From Tieghemostelium lacteum (Eukaryota; Evosea; Eumycetozoa; Dictyosteliales; Raperosteliaceae), in contig LODT01000037.1 of assembly GCA_001606155.1 (NCBI GenBank), forward strand, positions 806,001-870,000: a stretch of 64,000 bases of DNA, written 5' to 3'. The notes below the pieces were generated by a model that was not told the DNA's origin, searched no databases, and worked only from the letters and a program-made list of their open reading frames with translations. Below are positions 44,971 through 56,335 of the stretch, in pieces. The position numbers were made by a program, and so were the translations under genes. Position 1 is the first letter of the stretch; the number at the start of each line of letters is the position of its first letter.

Positions 44971-47900
44971 TTAATTTGTTATTGATTCTCTAGGTTCAGC
45001 TTGAAGTGATAATTTAAAACAATCACTTTCATTGGTGACTTTATAGGAAGTGATGATATTGATGATATCAGAGATTGCTACTAAATTGTAAGGTTGTTGT
45101 TGATATTGATGAATTTCTTTGATAACCTCAGCAACCATACGACATTTGAAAAAATTAACAAAACCATTTTCTAGACGATCTGGATTACCTTCTTCGATAA
45201 AGGTGAGATCGGACAAGTGAACACCCAGATATGGTATACAAGGTGGATTTGCATTATGTAGTTCTTCACGATAGGCAGAGAAACTGCTGTTTGGACTGGT
45301 AAGAGCAACAATTTCTTCAAAAGCCTTCATTTGTTGTTTTGAAATCTCAGCCCAAGTCTTTGAGAGTCTATTTACAGAAGCAGAGTAGAGTGCAGCAACG
45401 ACTACAAAGACACAATTAAAGTTATTGAGTTTTCTCAATTCTTCAGTTAACTTTATAAATCTTTTCAAATGATGAGCACGTTTTTTGAGGTTACCTTCAC
45501 GTACAATAGTGTATACAACCCAATTAGAGACCTCATTGAAACGGTGAATCATACGCAATAGATTAGGAGAACGTTTGTCCTTGTCTGATTTCTGCCAACT
45601 TAGACTTAAAAGTTCCTTGGAAGCTACATTTCTAAAGAGTTCAAATTCCGAGATGGTCAATTGTCTGGCAATCTCAACTGGATCGATATCATCTAGAGAC
45701 ACAATAGGAGGTTTAGGTAGAATTGGTGCTGGAGCATTCTTGTTAAATGTTGGTGACTTGGTTGAGAAGAATAAAGTACCACCATCAGCAGCATTCAATT
45801 TCTTGTCTAAAGTTCTCTGTAGTAGTGAAGATAGGTTTTGGTCATTACAATTTTGAATGAATTGGTTATACTCGTGAATGAGATCCGTATCAAAATCATG
45901 AAAGAATAATTCAGCCCAACGTTTAAGAAAATTACAAATTCTCAGACGAATTTTCTTCTTTGCAAGATTTTCCTGTTCGATTTGAAATTGTCGTTCGGAT
46001 TCACCTTCGACATCGGCATGTTCGTCATAGGTTTTCTTTAGCATTTCCATAACCTTCTTAGAGGTAGTAAACGAACGATAGGTAATCAAAAATGTATCTA
46101 CATATTCAGTAACGGGACCAATGATATTCTTATTATACAATCTCTCAATGAGTTTCTCGGTATTTCCACCCTTGATCTCCAGTTTACCTTTGTAGTCTGA
46201 GAATATGATACCTTCTTCATCGATTCTATTCTGTTCTGATTGAGCCATAGTACCAAGAAGTTCATCAAATCTGGCAGAAAGTGATTTCTTTTCAATAATC
46301 AAACTGTCAATCATTTTTTGCATTTCTTCAGTTCGAATTGAAAGTGCCTTATTTTCCTCCACCACATTGAGAACATTCTTTAGAGTGAAGATCTCTGAGA
46401 GGAATCTTCTCTCCTCTGTTCTACAGAACTCCAATTGCTTTCTCAGTGGCAACGATAGCATTTGGTTAGTTGTAAATGTTGGAGACTGATCAAGTTTCAA
46501 CAGTTCATCATAGATTACAAAACTCTTGTATTTGTCAGGATAAGTAAAATTAATTCTTTCCTTGAGTATCTTTCTGTCCTTGTATAAAAATTCAATTTGG
46601 TTGATTGCTTTCATTAATTCCTGTGTCAATTCTGAATCTGACATTGTTGAATATGGTGATGATGAATCATCATCTTCCATATCTTCACTTCTATTATTAT
46701 TGTTATTATAATCCTGATCTGAACCAATAGAACTAACCAAATTGTCATTGGATAGATTTTGATTGTTAATGTTAAATTGTTGACCTTGACCTCTACCAAT
46801 TGAATTACTTAAACTTGATGATATATTATTACTACCATTAATGGGAAATGGATGATCAATCTCATCTGTACTATTATTCTTTCTCAATATGGTATTGGAA
46901 CGTGTTGATGATGTAAGTTGATCTCTTGCAGACATTTGACCGTTAATAGGTGGAGTTGATGGTTGTGGAGGTGTTGAAATTCCACCTGACGAGTGTAACT
47001 GAGGTGATTTTGGTGTATTGGTTGTCAATTTTGTCTTACTAAAAAACTTTTCTAATTTTTGTTTCGTGCTGGATCTTGGTTTTTTCAATGATGCATTAAT
47101 TTGATTTTGTGGTGGTGATGTTGAATAATTATTATTATTATATATTGGTTGTTGTTGTTGTATTATTGTATTTTGTGGTATTGGTTGTGAAGGTGTTGAT
47201 ATAGGAGGGGTAAATAAAGAATTATTACCAGGTAATATAGAGATGGTGTTTTGTGGTATTGGTATGGTATTTGGTGATGATATGGTATTGAATGAATTAT
47301 TAACATTTATAGGTACAGATATTGGTGGTTGTTTAAGTGTACCACCTTTTAATGGATTACTATTATTATTATTACTATTATTATTAAATATTATTGGGTT
47401 TGGTGATGGTGGTATAACAGGTGTTGGTTGAACAATTGGTGTTGTTATTGGTTCTTCAAATGTTGGTGTTGCAGTTTGGGTTTGTGTTGGAGACGATGGT
47501 GGACTATCTTCTTTAATTTCTTTTTCTACTATAGTTACATTATTATTATTATTATTATTATTTTCTACATTATATTCTATATTATTATTATTATTCTGAT
47601 CATCAATTAAATCAGATTGACTATTTTCTTTATTCAATGTTGGTGTGGGTGTTGGTGGTTTGAATCTAGGTGGTAATGGTGGTCCTGGTTTTTTAATTTC
47701 TTGTTGTATTACTTCTTCCGGTATTTCTTCTTTATTATTATTATTATTTTGTAAATTATAACTATTACTATAACTGTTACTGTTACTACTATTATTATTA
47801 AACTTGTTTAAATCATTATAACTAGTACTTTGTTGACCATGACGTGAAAATTGTGGAGAAGATGTATTATTTTCATTCATTGTATTACTTCTTGATATAA

Positions 47901-48818
47901 GTGGTGGAGGTTTCTTTCTTGGTGATATAATTACTTCTGTTGTGGGTTCAGTTTCTTTTTGTGGTATGGTTGTGGTAATGGTTGTTGTATTGTTGTTATT
48001 AAAAGTTGGATTAGGAGTTGGTGCAAATATTCTAGATTTACTAGATATTTTGGATGTAGAATTAAACATTGGTGATGAAGTATTTGATGATAACATGGAT
48101 ATCATTGGTTTAGTAATTGAAGATGCTTCATTACTACTACTACTACTATTAGTATTAGTATTTTGTTGTGGATTAGTATTTACAAGACCTATTCTTTTGA
48201 CAACTGGTGGAGTTGGTCTAGGTACACTTGGTGAATTGGGTGTTGATCCACTACCACCACCAATACCATTACTATTAATATTATTATTATTATTATACAA
48301 AGAGGGACTTGAAGGTATAGGAGAAGAGGGTCTTTCTCTTTCAATAGCTGTCAATTTCATTAGATTTAATAGTACTTGAAATATAAGATTATCACGGTCT
48401 GACATTAGATTATCTTGAAATCTTGATAAATCATCTGTCAATCCAAAAACTTCACATGCTTTAATAAAACTAGCAATATTCTCCCTATATGCAAACATTC
48501 CTGTACCTATATTAATTTTCTTTATAGTATTTGCTTTTAATGCATTTATTAATCTATTTCATTTAATTAAAATTATAATTATTAGAATATATTATTAAAT
48601 TTTTGTATATAATTTTTTTTTACCTACTTGCATAGAGTTTGACCAGATTTTAAAGATTCACATATTGGTTTTGATACTCTGATTTTGGTCTGATTGAAAA
48701 TCCAATCTAGGATTTGATTTTCTAGATATATTGGTGTAAAATAATATGGATAATTATTAGATGATGTTTCATTTGATATGGTATGATTTTTTGTAGGTGG
48801 ATAGGTGTTTCTATTCAT
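44971..48818 (-). CDS. Ras guanine nucleotide exchange factor with CH domain (2 exons, 1257 aa)
   Basis: Minus-strand exons 48818-48628 and 48553-44971, with a 74-bp intron (GTAGGT...AAATAG) splitting a Lys codon. The splice rebuilds a calponin-homology domain (about residues 25-125): ILDWIFNQTKIRV, ESLKSGQTLCK-LINAL, then YRENIASFIKACEVFGL. A long Asn/Ser/Pro/Thr-rich linker and a coiled coil (about 700-830) follow. Next come a RasGEF N module (IIGPVTEYVDTFLITYRSF) and the CDC25 catalytic domain (about 1010-1250), with SEFELFRNVASKELLSLSW, NWVVYTIVREGNLKKRAHHLKRFI and CIPYLGVHLSDLTFIEEGNPD. It should load GTP on a Ras/Rap protein; the CH domain suggests a cytoskeletal link. Which D. discoideum Gef it corresponds to I cannot say. 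Confidence 0.9.
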
Positions 48819-49522
48819 CTTTATCTTAATCCAATTCACTTATGATGACTTTTTTGTAGCTTTATTTTTTTCCCATTATTAACCACAAAAAACACCACAC
48901 AAGCAATCTCATTATCTGAATTTTGAGATTTCTCTCATTATTATGTCCTCCATTTACGTTTTTTGAAAATATGTTTAATTTAATTTTGTAGTAATTTCAT
49001 AATTCTTACCTTGGTGTGTATCAACCATATTTGTTATGTTTGTCTTGAGAATGCTTTACTCTGAGACACCTTTTTATTTTTAAAAAAAAAAAAAAAAAAA
49101 TAAGATTTTTTAAAATGGATTTTTTTCCAAAGTGTGGTGTTTAAAATTGATAATTCAAACCAATCACATTCTCATTTATCCTTTTATATTTTCAAAAAAT
49201 AATAAAACAAAAAGTCTTTATTAATTTGTTTTAGAAGTTTAAATTTATAAGTGTTTAAAACATGTCTATGCCCAAAGTTTATTTATTAAAAAAAAATTAA
49301 AAAAAAAAAATCAACTTTTTTCAGTTTTTGATCAATTCGATCGGACAACAATGAATATCGATTTAATCTATCTATATGAAATAAATATACTATTCACATA
49401 ATATACTATTATGTATTATATGAAATTTTAAAAAACAAATATATTATGAAGATTTATTATTATTATAATTTTTTTTTTTTTAATTTTTTCAATTTCCTCA
49501 CACCCTGACATCTTAAAAAGAA
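48819..49522. other. Divergent intergenic region, 704 bp
   Basis: AT-rich promoter region between the RasGEF and PH-RUN genes, with an A run of about 18 near 49082 and a small AT palindrome at 49396-49414. No frame or RNA gene recognised. Confidence 0.5.
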
Positions 49523-52500
49523 ATGGAAAGTTACACTGGGTTTATTAAAATTCTAAAACAAATTGGACCAGGAAATGTGGTAAAACGAAAAAGATATTGG
49601 TTTTTAATAAATAATAGTGAGGGATTATTATCATGGTTTAAGAGTAGGATATGATTTAATTTTTAATTGTAACCACATTTGGTGTTTGATGACGAAAGCA
49701 ACTGTTTTATATTAATATTAATCTATAAATTTAGGTCAAACTGATTCTACACCAAAATCATTTATATTGATACAGAATATTAAATCTATTGATAAATTCA
49801 ATGATTTTCCAGGATCAGGGTCTACCAGATATGGTATAATGATGATCCTGGAGAATGAAGAAGAACATTCAATGATATTCATTACAAAGACTGAAAAGGA
49901 AAGAGAGGATTTCATTGAGAATATACTCAATTGTAAAAAATTAAAGACTGAGATTAACAGCGACAATGTTACCAATATTAAACTTACTGCTAATGATAAT
50001 AGTGGAAATAGATATAGAGTTTCAAATAATTTACAAATACCTAATCCAATTCCAATACAACAACCTCAACAACAACAACAACAACAACAGCAGGATCATA
50101 CTAGTATTGGAACACCAACCCATAAGTCAAGTAGAGGTTCATTTACTATTGGTACAAGTAGAGGATCATCAACTACTAGTATATCACCATCTAGTCTATC
50201 AAGTACACCACAATCCAGTTCTTTTAAATCTGCAACTTCATCACGTAGAGATTCTTCAAAGATTCTATTGGGTTCTGCAAAATCTATGAGTATGTCTGGA
50301 TCTTCTCTACCAATTGTCAACACCAATTCAATAACCAATAATGGTAATAGTAATAGTACAACAGTAATAAATTCATCATCACCTTCCCCATCACCATCAC
50401 CATCACCTTCATTATCACCAAGTTCCGAAGAGGGTATACAAATAATGAAAACTAAATTAATGAATGAAAAAATTGAAATTCAAAAGGCATTTGATTTACA
50501 ATTTCAAGCCTATGAAGTTAAAAAACTCTCACAATCATTACCAGAATTCAATCAACAAGATATTCAACAAGAAATTAAATCTCAACAACAACTTCAACAA
50601 CAAGATATAAAAGTTGAAAATGAAGTAAAAGAAGTTGTAGATGAAGAAGAAAAAGAAGAAGAAGAGGTTGAAGAAGAAAAACCATTAACAGAGAGTGTAT
50701 CATCACCATTACAAATTAGAGAGGTTAAAGTTAATAGTATTAGAGAAATTTCAATATCCTTAGATAATGAAAGTGAAAAAGTTGATCAACAAATTAAACA
50801 AGATTCATCATCAACTGATTCTATGAGCACTACAACATCACCAACTACAACATCAATAGAAACTGAATCTCAAAATCAAGATAAAAAAGATAATGATGAA
50901 AATTCTAATAATAATGTTATAAAAGTTATAAATTATAGACCAAATATTAAAGAATCAAAAGAGGATAGTGATAATGAACAAGGTAATATTGTAGTACAAA
51001 AAATTCAATTTAGAAAACCAAAGGAACCAGTTGTTGAGGAATCTCAAACTACAACTACTACTACAACTACAACTAGCACCACAACATCAAATTCAACTAT
51101 AAATGGTGTTAATAATAATAATGGTGGATTTAATAGAAATATGATAAATCAACAAAATGTTGGATTATCATTGGATGGAAATGGTTATTTCATAATAAAG
51201 AACCCATCACAACTTAGAGTGGTAATTGGTAAATCAGTAGCTGGTGAATCATCTTTTGCTGGTGTAATTGTTGGTCCATTTAAATTGGATTGGAAACCAA
51301 TTAGTAAGATTTGGTCTATTGCCGCTGACAGTTGTGTTGAAATTGGTCCTGCTACTCCATCTAAAGAGGTACTACTAAAGAGATTAAAAGAAAAAAGACA
51401 AAAAGCTTTAGCTGATAATGATACAACTCTTGGTAATCTACTTTTACAGAGAGAAAAAGAAATTGAAAATGCACAAGAGGAAGAATCTTTTATATTTCGT
51501 GGTGGTATTGTTATGGCAAATAGAAATGATAAATGGGAGCTTTTAGAGGCACCAATAACTATTACAAATAATAATACCTCACCTTATTTTAAGAATACAA
51601 CAACAACTTCTTCAACTATATTACCACCATTACAACAACAACAATCCAATAATCAATATAATAGATCCACTGTAAATAATAATAATATGACAAATAGTAC
51701 TATTGGAGATTTATCACAATCCATCATTAGTAGTGTTGGTAATTTATTTTCAAAAAAAGAAGAAAGAACAATTCCACCATTGACAGTTGATGAATTTGAA
51801 AAAATGATTCAACCTGTAAAGACTTCCATTTTGGATATTGATGCCTATTTTGGTAGTAATACAACTCAATTGGAAAAGAAATCGTTGGGTGATGATAATT
51901 GTAATAGAAAGATTGCACTAATGTGTAGAGGTAGATTGTCAACTGCTATTGCTCAGATTATGTCACATGGTTTCGTTCCAACTAATATTATTGGAAAGAG
52001 ACAACATATTTGGGATTTTATTGATAGCTATAAAAAGGTTACTTCTCATGGAACTGTTGCTGGTATCAGTTTGATAAAGGCAATTGATACCATTAATCAA
52101 CTGGAAGAGGAATCACCACAGTGGAAAGATGCCAATATTAAATTTAGAACTTTTATTTGTTGTGCACTTAATGATCATCTATTAGACCAATGGTTAATTA
52201 TGCTCCAACTCAATAGACAATCAGTAGAACACTATTTCTATCCAAATGCTCTCTTGAGATCACTGGATTTCTATAGACTGTTTTGTCAATGTTTTTCACC
52301 ACTCTTGGAATTACCATTTAAATTATCAATTTATTTTGAATGTAAAAAAGTTCCTCAACTTAATAATAATAATAATAATAATCAAAATAACCATCAAAAT
52401 AATAATATTACAGAACAAATTAAATCATCTATAACATCATTATCAAGTCAAATTATAAATAGTAATTTAATTAGTGATCTATCAGAAAATACATCACAAC

Positions 52501-52802
52501 TAAAACAAACTCTCACTGAAAATACAAGTCATTTGAAACAACAATTAACAAGTAATTTTAATAATTTAACTCAATCATTATTTAATCAAGATGCTGATAA
52601 TTCTCAACAACAACATAATGAAGGTAATAATAACAACAATAGACCAATGATAGGACAATCAAAAAAAAGACAATCAAAAGTTACTTTTAAAGATGAAAGC
52701 AATGATTCCGACAATTCAATGGTTGAGAAAATCCAAACCTCAATTAGTACAACCATCAAACCAATTCAAAACAAAATTGGTGAGTTCTTTGAGGGTTATT
52801 AA
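49523..52802 (+). CDS. PH and RUN domain protein (2 exons, 1062 aa)
   Basis: Exons 49523-49643 and 49735-52802; the 91-bp intron (GTAGGA...TTTAG) splits a Ser codon. Only the spliced product shows the N-terminal PH domain: ESYTGFIKILKQIGPGNVVKRKRYWFLI, SFILIQNIKSID, and a final helix TEKEREDFIENIL (residues 1-105). A disordered Gln/Ser/Thr/Glu-rich region follows. A conserved central stretch (GNGYFIIKNPSQLRVVIGKSVAG, SIAADSCVEIGPATPSK) comes next. A RUN domain (about 750-910) has NRKIALMCRGRLSTAIAQIMSHGF, WDFIDSYKK, GISLIKAIDTI and LDFYRLFCQCFSPLLELPFKL. RUN domains bind Rab/Rap-type GTPases and PH binds phosphoinositides, so an endosome or cytoskeleton adaptor is likely. Confidence 0.88.
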
Positions 52803-53115
52803 TAAATTATGAACATTTTTCGTGATTGATTTTCCTTTTTTCTTTAACGTTTTTCAATCTTTTTTTTTTGGTGTGTAATTAGCAATATGCTAAAACGGCG
52901 GCAATCAGTTATATAAGTTAATTTATTGAATTATATTTGTAGAAAAAAATTTTAAATCCATTAATAAGAACAACTGGGCTCACATACAATCCACCTTTAA
53001 ACCAAATTTTTTTATTTCGTATTTTTACCATATAAATACATAACTGGGCATTCCTGGAGCAAAACACTATTAATTCCCAGAGGGGAAACTATAGTAAAAT
53101 AAATAAAAAAGTTCT
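52803..53115. other. Intergenic, 313 bp, patchy composition
   Basis: Segments with more G and C than normal spacer here (around 52880-52912, 52968-52995 and 53040-53092), including two copies of AACTGGGC. They may be worn remains of inserted DNA next to the tRNA gene. No identifiable frame. Confidence 0.4.
53105..53110 (-). terminator. RNA polymerase III terminator (T6)
   Basis: The minus strand has TTTTTT five bases after the tRNA discriminator base, the standard Pol III stop signal. Confidence 0.8.
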
Positions 53116-53188
53116 TATTCCCAGCGAGATTTGCACTCGCGACCTTTCCCGTGTGAAGGGAACGTGATAACTACTACACTATGAGAAT
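53116..53188 (-). tRNA. tRNA-Val (anticodon CAC), 73 nt, unusual elbow
   Basis: Read 5'-3' on the minus strand it folds as a full cloverleaf. The acceptor stem is ATTCTCA/TGGGAAT (7 pairs, one G-U). The D stem starts GTG with an 8-nt loop. The anticodon stem TTCCC/GGGAA encloses the loop TTCACAC, anticodon CAC. The variable loop is AGGTC, and the T stem GCGAG/CTCGC encloses the loop TGCAAAT; the discriminator is A. Bases are otherwise very close to eukaryotic tRNA-Val. Two invariant positions differ: base 18 is A (normally G) and base 55 is G (normally T), while G19-C56 and G15-C48 are kept. A T6 terminator follows. It is intronless. Confidence 0.9.
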
Positions 53189-53572
53189 TTTTTAAAGCCA
53201 CAAAATGTAAAATTGTGTTGTTAAAAAAACGAAAAAAAAAAAAAAAAAAAAAACACAAAATGTTCACTAAGACTTGGTGCAAAAATAACAACCTAATACA
53301 AATTCTAATACTAGACCATTTTATGGCCCTATTCAATGTACATAAATAAACTTTAGATCCAACTCCTACATGTTAGGGGTCTGGGCATAAGGATATCAAT
53401 TGGCACGCCTTTAACAAAAAAAAAAAAACAAAAAAAAGTATTGTAAGAATCCATTTTGTTAGAACTCAATTGTTAAGCATTTTATATATAAATTTATAGT
53501 ATAGCATATTAACTTCAGATTTTTAGAAAATAGTATTTTTTATGGAAAAAAATATGAATAATAAACACTATT

Positions 53573-54030
53573 TTGGATCAAGAGAAGATTGTTCGTAGGA
53601 TCGAAGATATCTTCAAGTTAATAGAGATACATAATCCAACCATTACAGCAAACAAAGAGAAAAATGCACATGTTATTATTTGTAGCCAGTATTTTCAAGG
53701 TGAGGCTTTAACCCACTATTTGAACCATGTCGGGATAGTAGACACTTACGAATTCTGTAAGAAAAGTCTATTAAGTATTTACAAGACAGAGGACCTTATC
53801 CTTCAATTGTAAAGTTGAAAAATCTAGATTACAGAAATTTCTCCAGCTTTGCTGAGTTTATTGGTATGATTATTCAGCTTAGAGCTGAGTGTAAAGAAAG
53901 TGAGCCTGTTATAGTAGATCTCCAAATTTTACCTAAAGAAATGGCCAAAGTACTATACACTGCTAGTAAAATAGCCACCATTAATGATGTATTAGAAGAA
54001 GCAAAGCGTCTGGGTTCAATAATACAATAA
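53573..54030 (+). mobile_element. Broken Gag-like fragment of an LTR retroelement (Ty3/gypsy-like)
   Basis: The stretch has composition and predicted helices of a retrotransposon Gag region, including a phrase of the FxGxAxxxY type (FQGEALTHY). It is broken, with at least one break. No protease, reverse transcriptase or integrase and no pair of long terminal repeats is visible, so only a remnant is left. It lies about 390 bp upstream of the tRNA-Val gene, which fits the tRNA-proximal insertion habit of several dictyostelid retroelements (DGLT-A, Skipper, TRE). Age cannot be measured without LTRs; it looks old but not erased. Family assignment is tentative. Confidence 0.5.
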
Positions 54031-54098
54031 CAACAAAATAGGGTAAAAGTTTGGAGATTCATAAATTTATATCATAAAATGCATCTCTTAGGGATAAA

Positions 54099-54162
54099 CT
54101 CATACCATTCCTTATATTTCAATTCTGTTTTTTCAAAAATGAAAAATAAAGAATGGTATGAG
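54099..54162. repeat. Long imperfect hairpin, pre-miRNA-like (25 pairs, 6-nt T loop)
   Basis: CTCATACCATTC at 54099-54110 pairs perfectly with GAATGGTATGAG at 54151-54162. The stem continues inward with 4, 5, 2 and 2 pairs separated by four single mismatches, to a TTTTTT loop at 54128-54133. It sits in the spacer between the retroelement remnant and the F-box-like gene. It could be a small-RNA hairpin or a fold-back (MITE-like) element. Confidence 0.75.
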
Positions 54163-54395
54163 CTCAGTTTTTATTCCATATAGTTAATAGAGAACTTTAA
54201 AATTTCAATACTACACAATGCAAAAAAGAATTTTTATTCTTTAGATAAAGAAAAGGGTAGGTATACTGTTATTTTTCTAGAGAATCTCTTAGATAAACAT
54301 GTTATCTGATAATTAAAGATAGATATATCAAAAATTTTAATATTAGGTTGACTATAATTGTTTATCAATAATAATTTTTTTCCAATTTTTTTTTA

Positions 54396-56210
54396 ATGAG
54401 TGAAATGATTCTACCAATTATAATTTTAAAACAAATAGTTAAACAATATTTTAATTATATAACTAATGATAATCAAATATATAATAACGAAGCAATTCAT
54501 TATAATTTGATTAAATTTCATCTAGTCAGTAAAGAGTTTCAAGAAAAGGTCTTGTCATTAATTGATATGCCGAGATTCCATTATATTCTTGATGGGAAAA
54601 AACTACATAATGATAAGATTGATCAACTCATAGAGAGAGGAAATTATAGAAAATATGTTCAAATACATGCTTTTAGTCTTAAGATTCTATTACAAACCAA
54701 TGAAATCAATAGACATGTTAGAGCATTGAAATTCTCTATTGGACGTCTACCAATGATTCCATTAATGTGGAATTTGGAAAGACTAGTATTTACAGCATTA
54801 AATGCTACAGAATTTAGGTCATTTATCAATAGAGTTTCTGATTTACGATTACTGGCAAATCTAGAGCACTTTGAAATACAATTGAACATAATGTTCAAAT
54901 ATAAAGAGTTATGTTATCTATTGGAGATGCTACCTACAACTATTCACACTTTTAAATTAATGGCAATTAATAGTGGTATCTATCCATCAGAGAATGACTA
55001 TGATTTTACTCAAAATCCTATTCAAAACATTAGATATTTGATTATTCAAACATCCAAAGATTTTCTAGGTGTATCATGGTTTCAGAGATGTTTTAACTCT
55101 CTAAAATCATTAGATATTAAAATGAATATCGCATCTAATCAAACCATTAGTAATTCAAAAGGTATTGATATACTTTTTGACAGTATCCAAATATCAAAAG
55201 AATTAAAATATCTATCATTAGATATAAATAACAGTATAATACCAAACACTCTACTATGTAAATTTATAAATAATAACAAAGAATTAAAAATATTAAAAGT
55301 AACATGTCAATATTATAATGATGGTTATGATTCCATTATAAATAATAATTTAGAGCAATTATCAATCATTAATAGTAATAATAGTTTAAAAAGTGAAAAT
55401 TTTGAAATAATGCCATTTTGTCAATGGGTAGAAAAATCTATAATAAGTAATCTAACAATACAATATCCAACTAAAGAGAATATATCCATTCTTCAAAAAC
55501 ATTTTAATCATTTACAGGAAATTCAATTGTATAATTGTAATGATTTTTATGATTATCTAGTACAAATTTTCTCTTCAGCAACTCATTCCATTTCAAGTTT
55601 AATTTTAACTGGATTAGGTGTTAGAATTGAAAGTTTCCAAAGATGGAAATCTATATTTTCTTTATTATTATCGTTATCAAATAATAATAATAATAATAAT
55701 AATAATAGAGTTAGATTAAACAAATTAAAAATTACAGGATATGGCTTAGAGATATTAAAAATTTCAGAATTTTTACGTTCTGGTAGTAGTTCAACATCAC
55801 AACAACAGGGAATGTTGACATTGGACCATTTCTATATCCAATTACCATCCTATGAAAGCTATTATTATTTCTTTGATTCATTTCTACCAGAATATAATAA
55901 TATTAATAGTCTGACACTGGATGTAGATGAGAACTATTCATTTAATTTGGGTTCTTTATTAACTTCTGGTGCGATACTATCAAGTAACATTAAACATTTT
56001 ACACTAGTTGGTAAATCAAGATATTCCATTTCTCAAAGAGATATTTTGAATATTACGAAACAAATTGAAAAAACAGAAATTATATCACTTATTGGTTGTA
56101 TTTCACAATTGTACCCCAGCGATCAATTACACCAACCTGATTTTAATAGTTTAATATACCAATTAATCAAAAAATGTATTATTTTTGATTGTAAATATAC
56201 TTTTCAATAA
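54396..56210 (+). CDS. F-box/LRR-like protein of a dictyostelid family, 604 aa
   Basis: Single exon with an A-rich ATG context. The N-terminus LPIIILKQIVKQYF followed by NLIKFHLVSKEFQEKVLSLI has the hydrophobic spacing of an F-box. The rest alternates short strands and helices with leucine-rich repeat character (LKSLDIKMNIASNQ, LKYLSLDINNSIIPN, LEQLSIINSNN, LQEIQLYNCND, SSLILTGLG), interrupted by a nine-Asn tract. Such proteins usually act as SCF ubiquitin-ligase substrate receptors. Dictyostelids have very large lineage-specific sets of F-box, FNIP and LRR genes. I do not recognise a named orthologue. No membrane helix or signal peptide. Confidence 0.65.
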   Translation: MSEMILPIIILKQIVKQYFNYITNDNQIYNNEAIHYNLIKFHLVSKEFQEKVLSLIDMPRFHYILDGKKLHNDKIDQLIERGNYRKYVQIHAFSLKILLQTNEINRHVRALKFSIGRLPMIPLMWNLERLVFTALNATEFRSFINRVSDLRLLANLEHFEIQLNIMFKYKELCYLLEMLPTTIHTFKLMAINSGIYPSENDYDFTQNPIQNIRYLIIQTSKDFLGVSWFQRCFNSLKSLDIKMNIASNQTISNSKGIDILFDSIQISKELKYLSLDINNSIIPNTLLCKFINNNKELKILKVTCQYYNDGYDSIINNNLEQLSIINSNNSLKSENFEIMPFCQWVEKSIISNLTIQYPTKENISILQKHFNHLQEIQLYNCNDFYDYLVQIFSSATHSISSLILTGLGVRIESFQRWKSIFSLLLSLSNNNNNNNNNRVRLNKLKITGYGLEILKISEFLRSGSSSTSQQQGMLTLDHFYIQLPSYESYYYFFDSFLPEYNNINSLTLDVDENYSFNLGSLLTSGAILSSNIKHFTLVGKSRYSISQRDILNITKQIEKTEIISLIGCISQLYPSDQLHQPDFNSLIYQLIKKCIIFDCKYTFQ

Positions 56211-56335
56211 CCAATTGGTTTATTTAATTAAAAAGATCCAAAATTATCAGTACACGTCAAAATATATGACAATATTGTTTATAATTTTAGATATCTTTTT
56301 TTTTTAGATTTTCTTTTTTTATAATCAACGTGCTG

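Noticed and set aside
49396-49414. 8-bp AT-only palindrome with 3-nt loop (ACATAATA...TATTATGT)
   Set aside because: Short and purely A/T apart from one C and one G; expected by chance at this base composition.
52968-53050. Repeated AACTGGGC and an ATTCCCAG resembling the tRNA 3' end, as a possible tRNA fragment or target duplication
   Set aside because: Only 8 bases match, with no extended similarity or cloverleaf; not enough to support a duplication.
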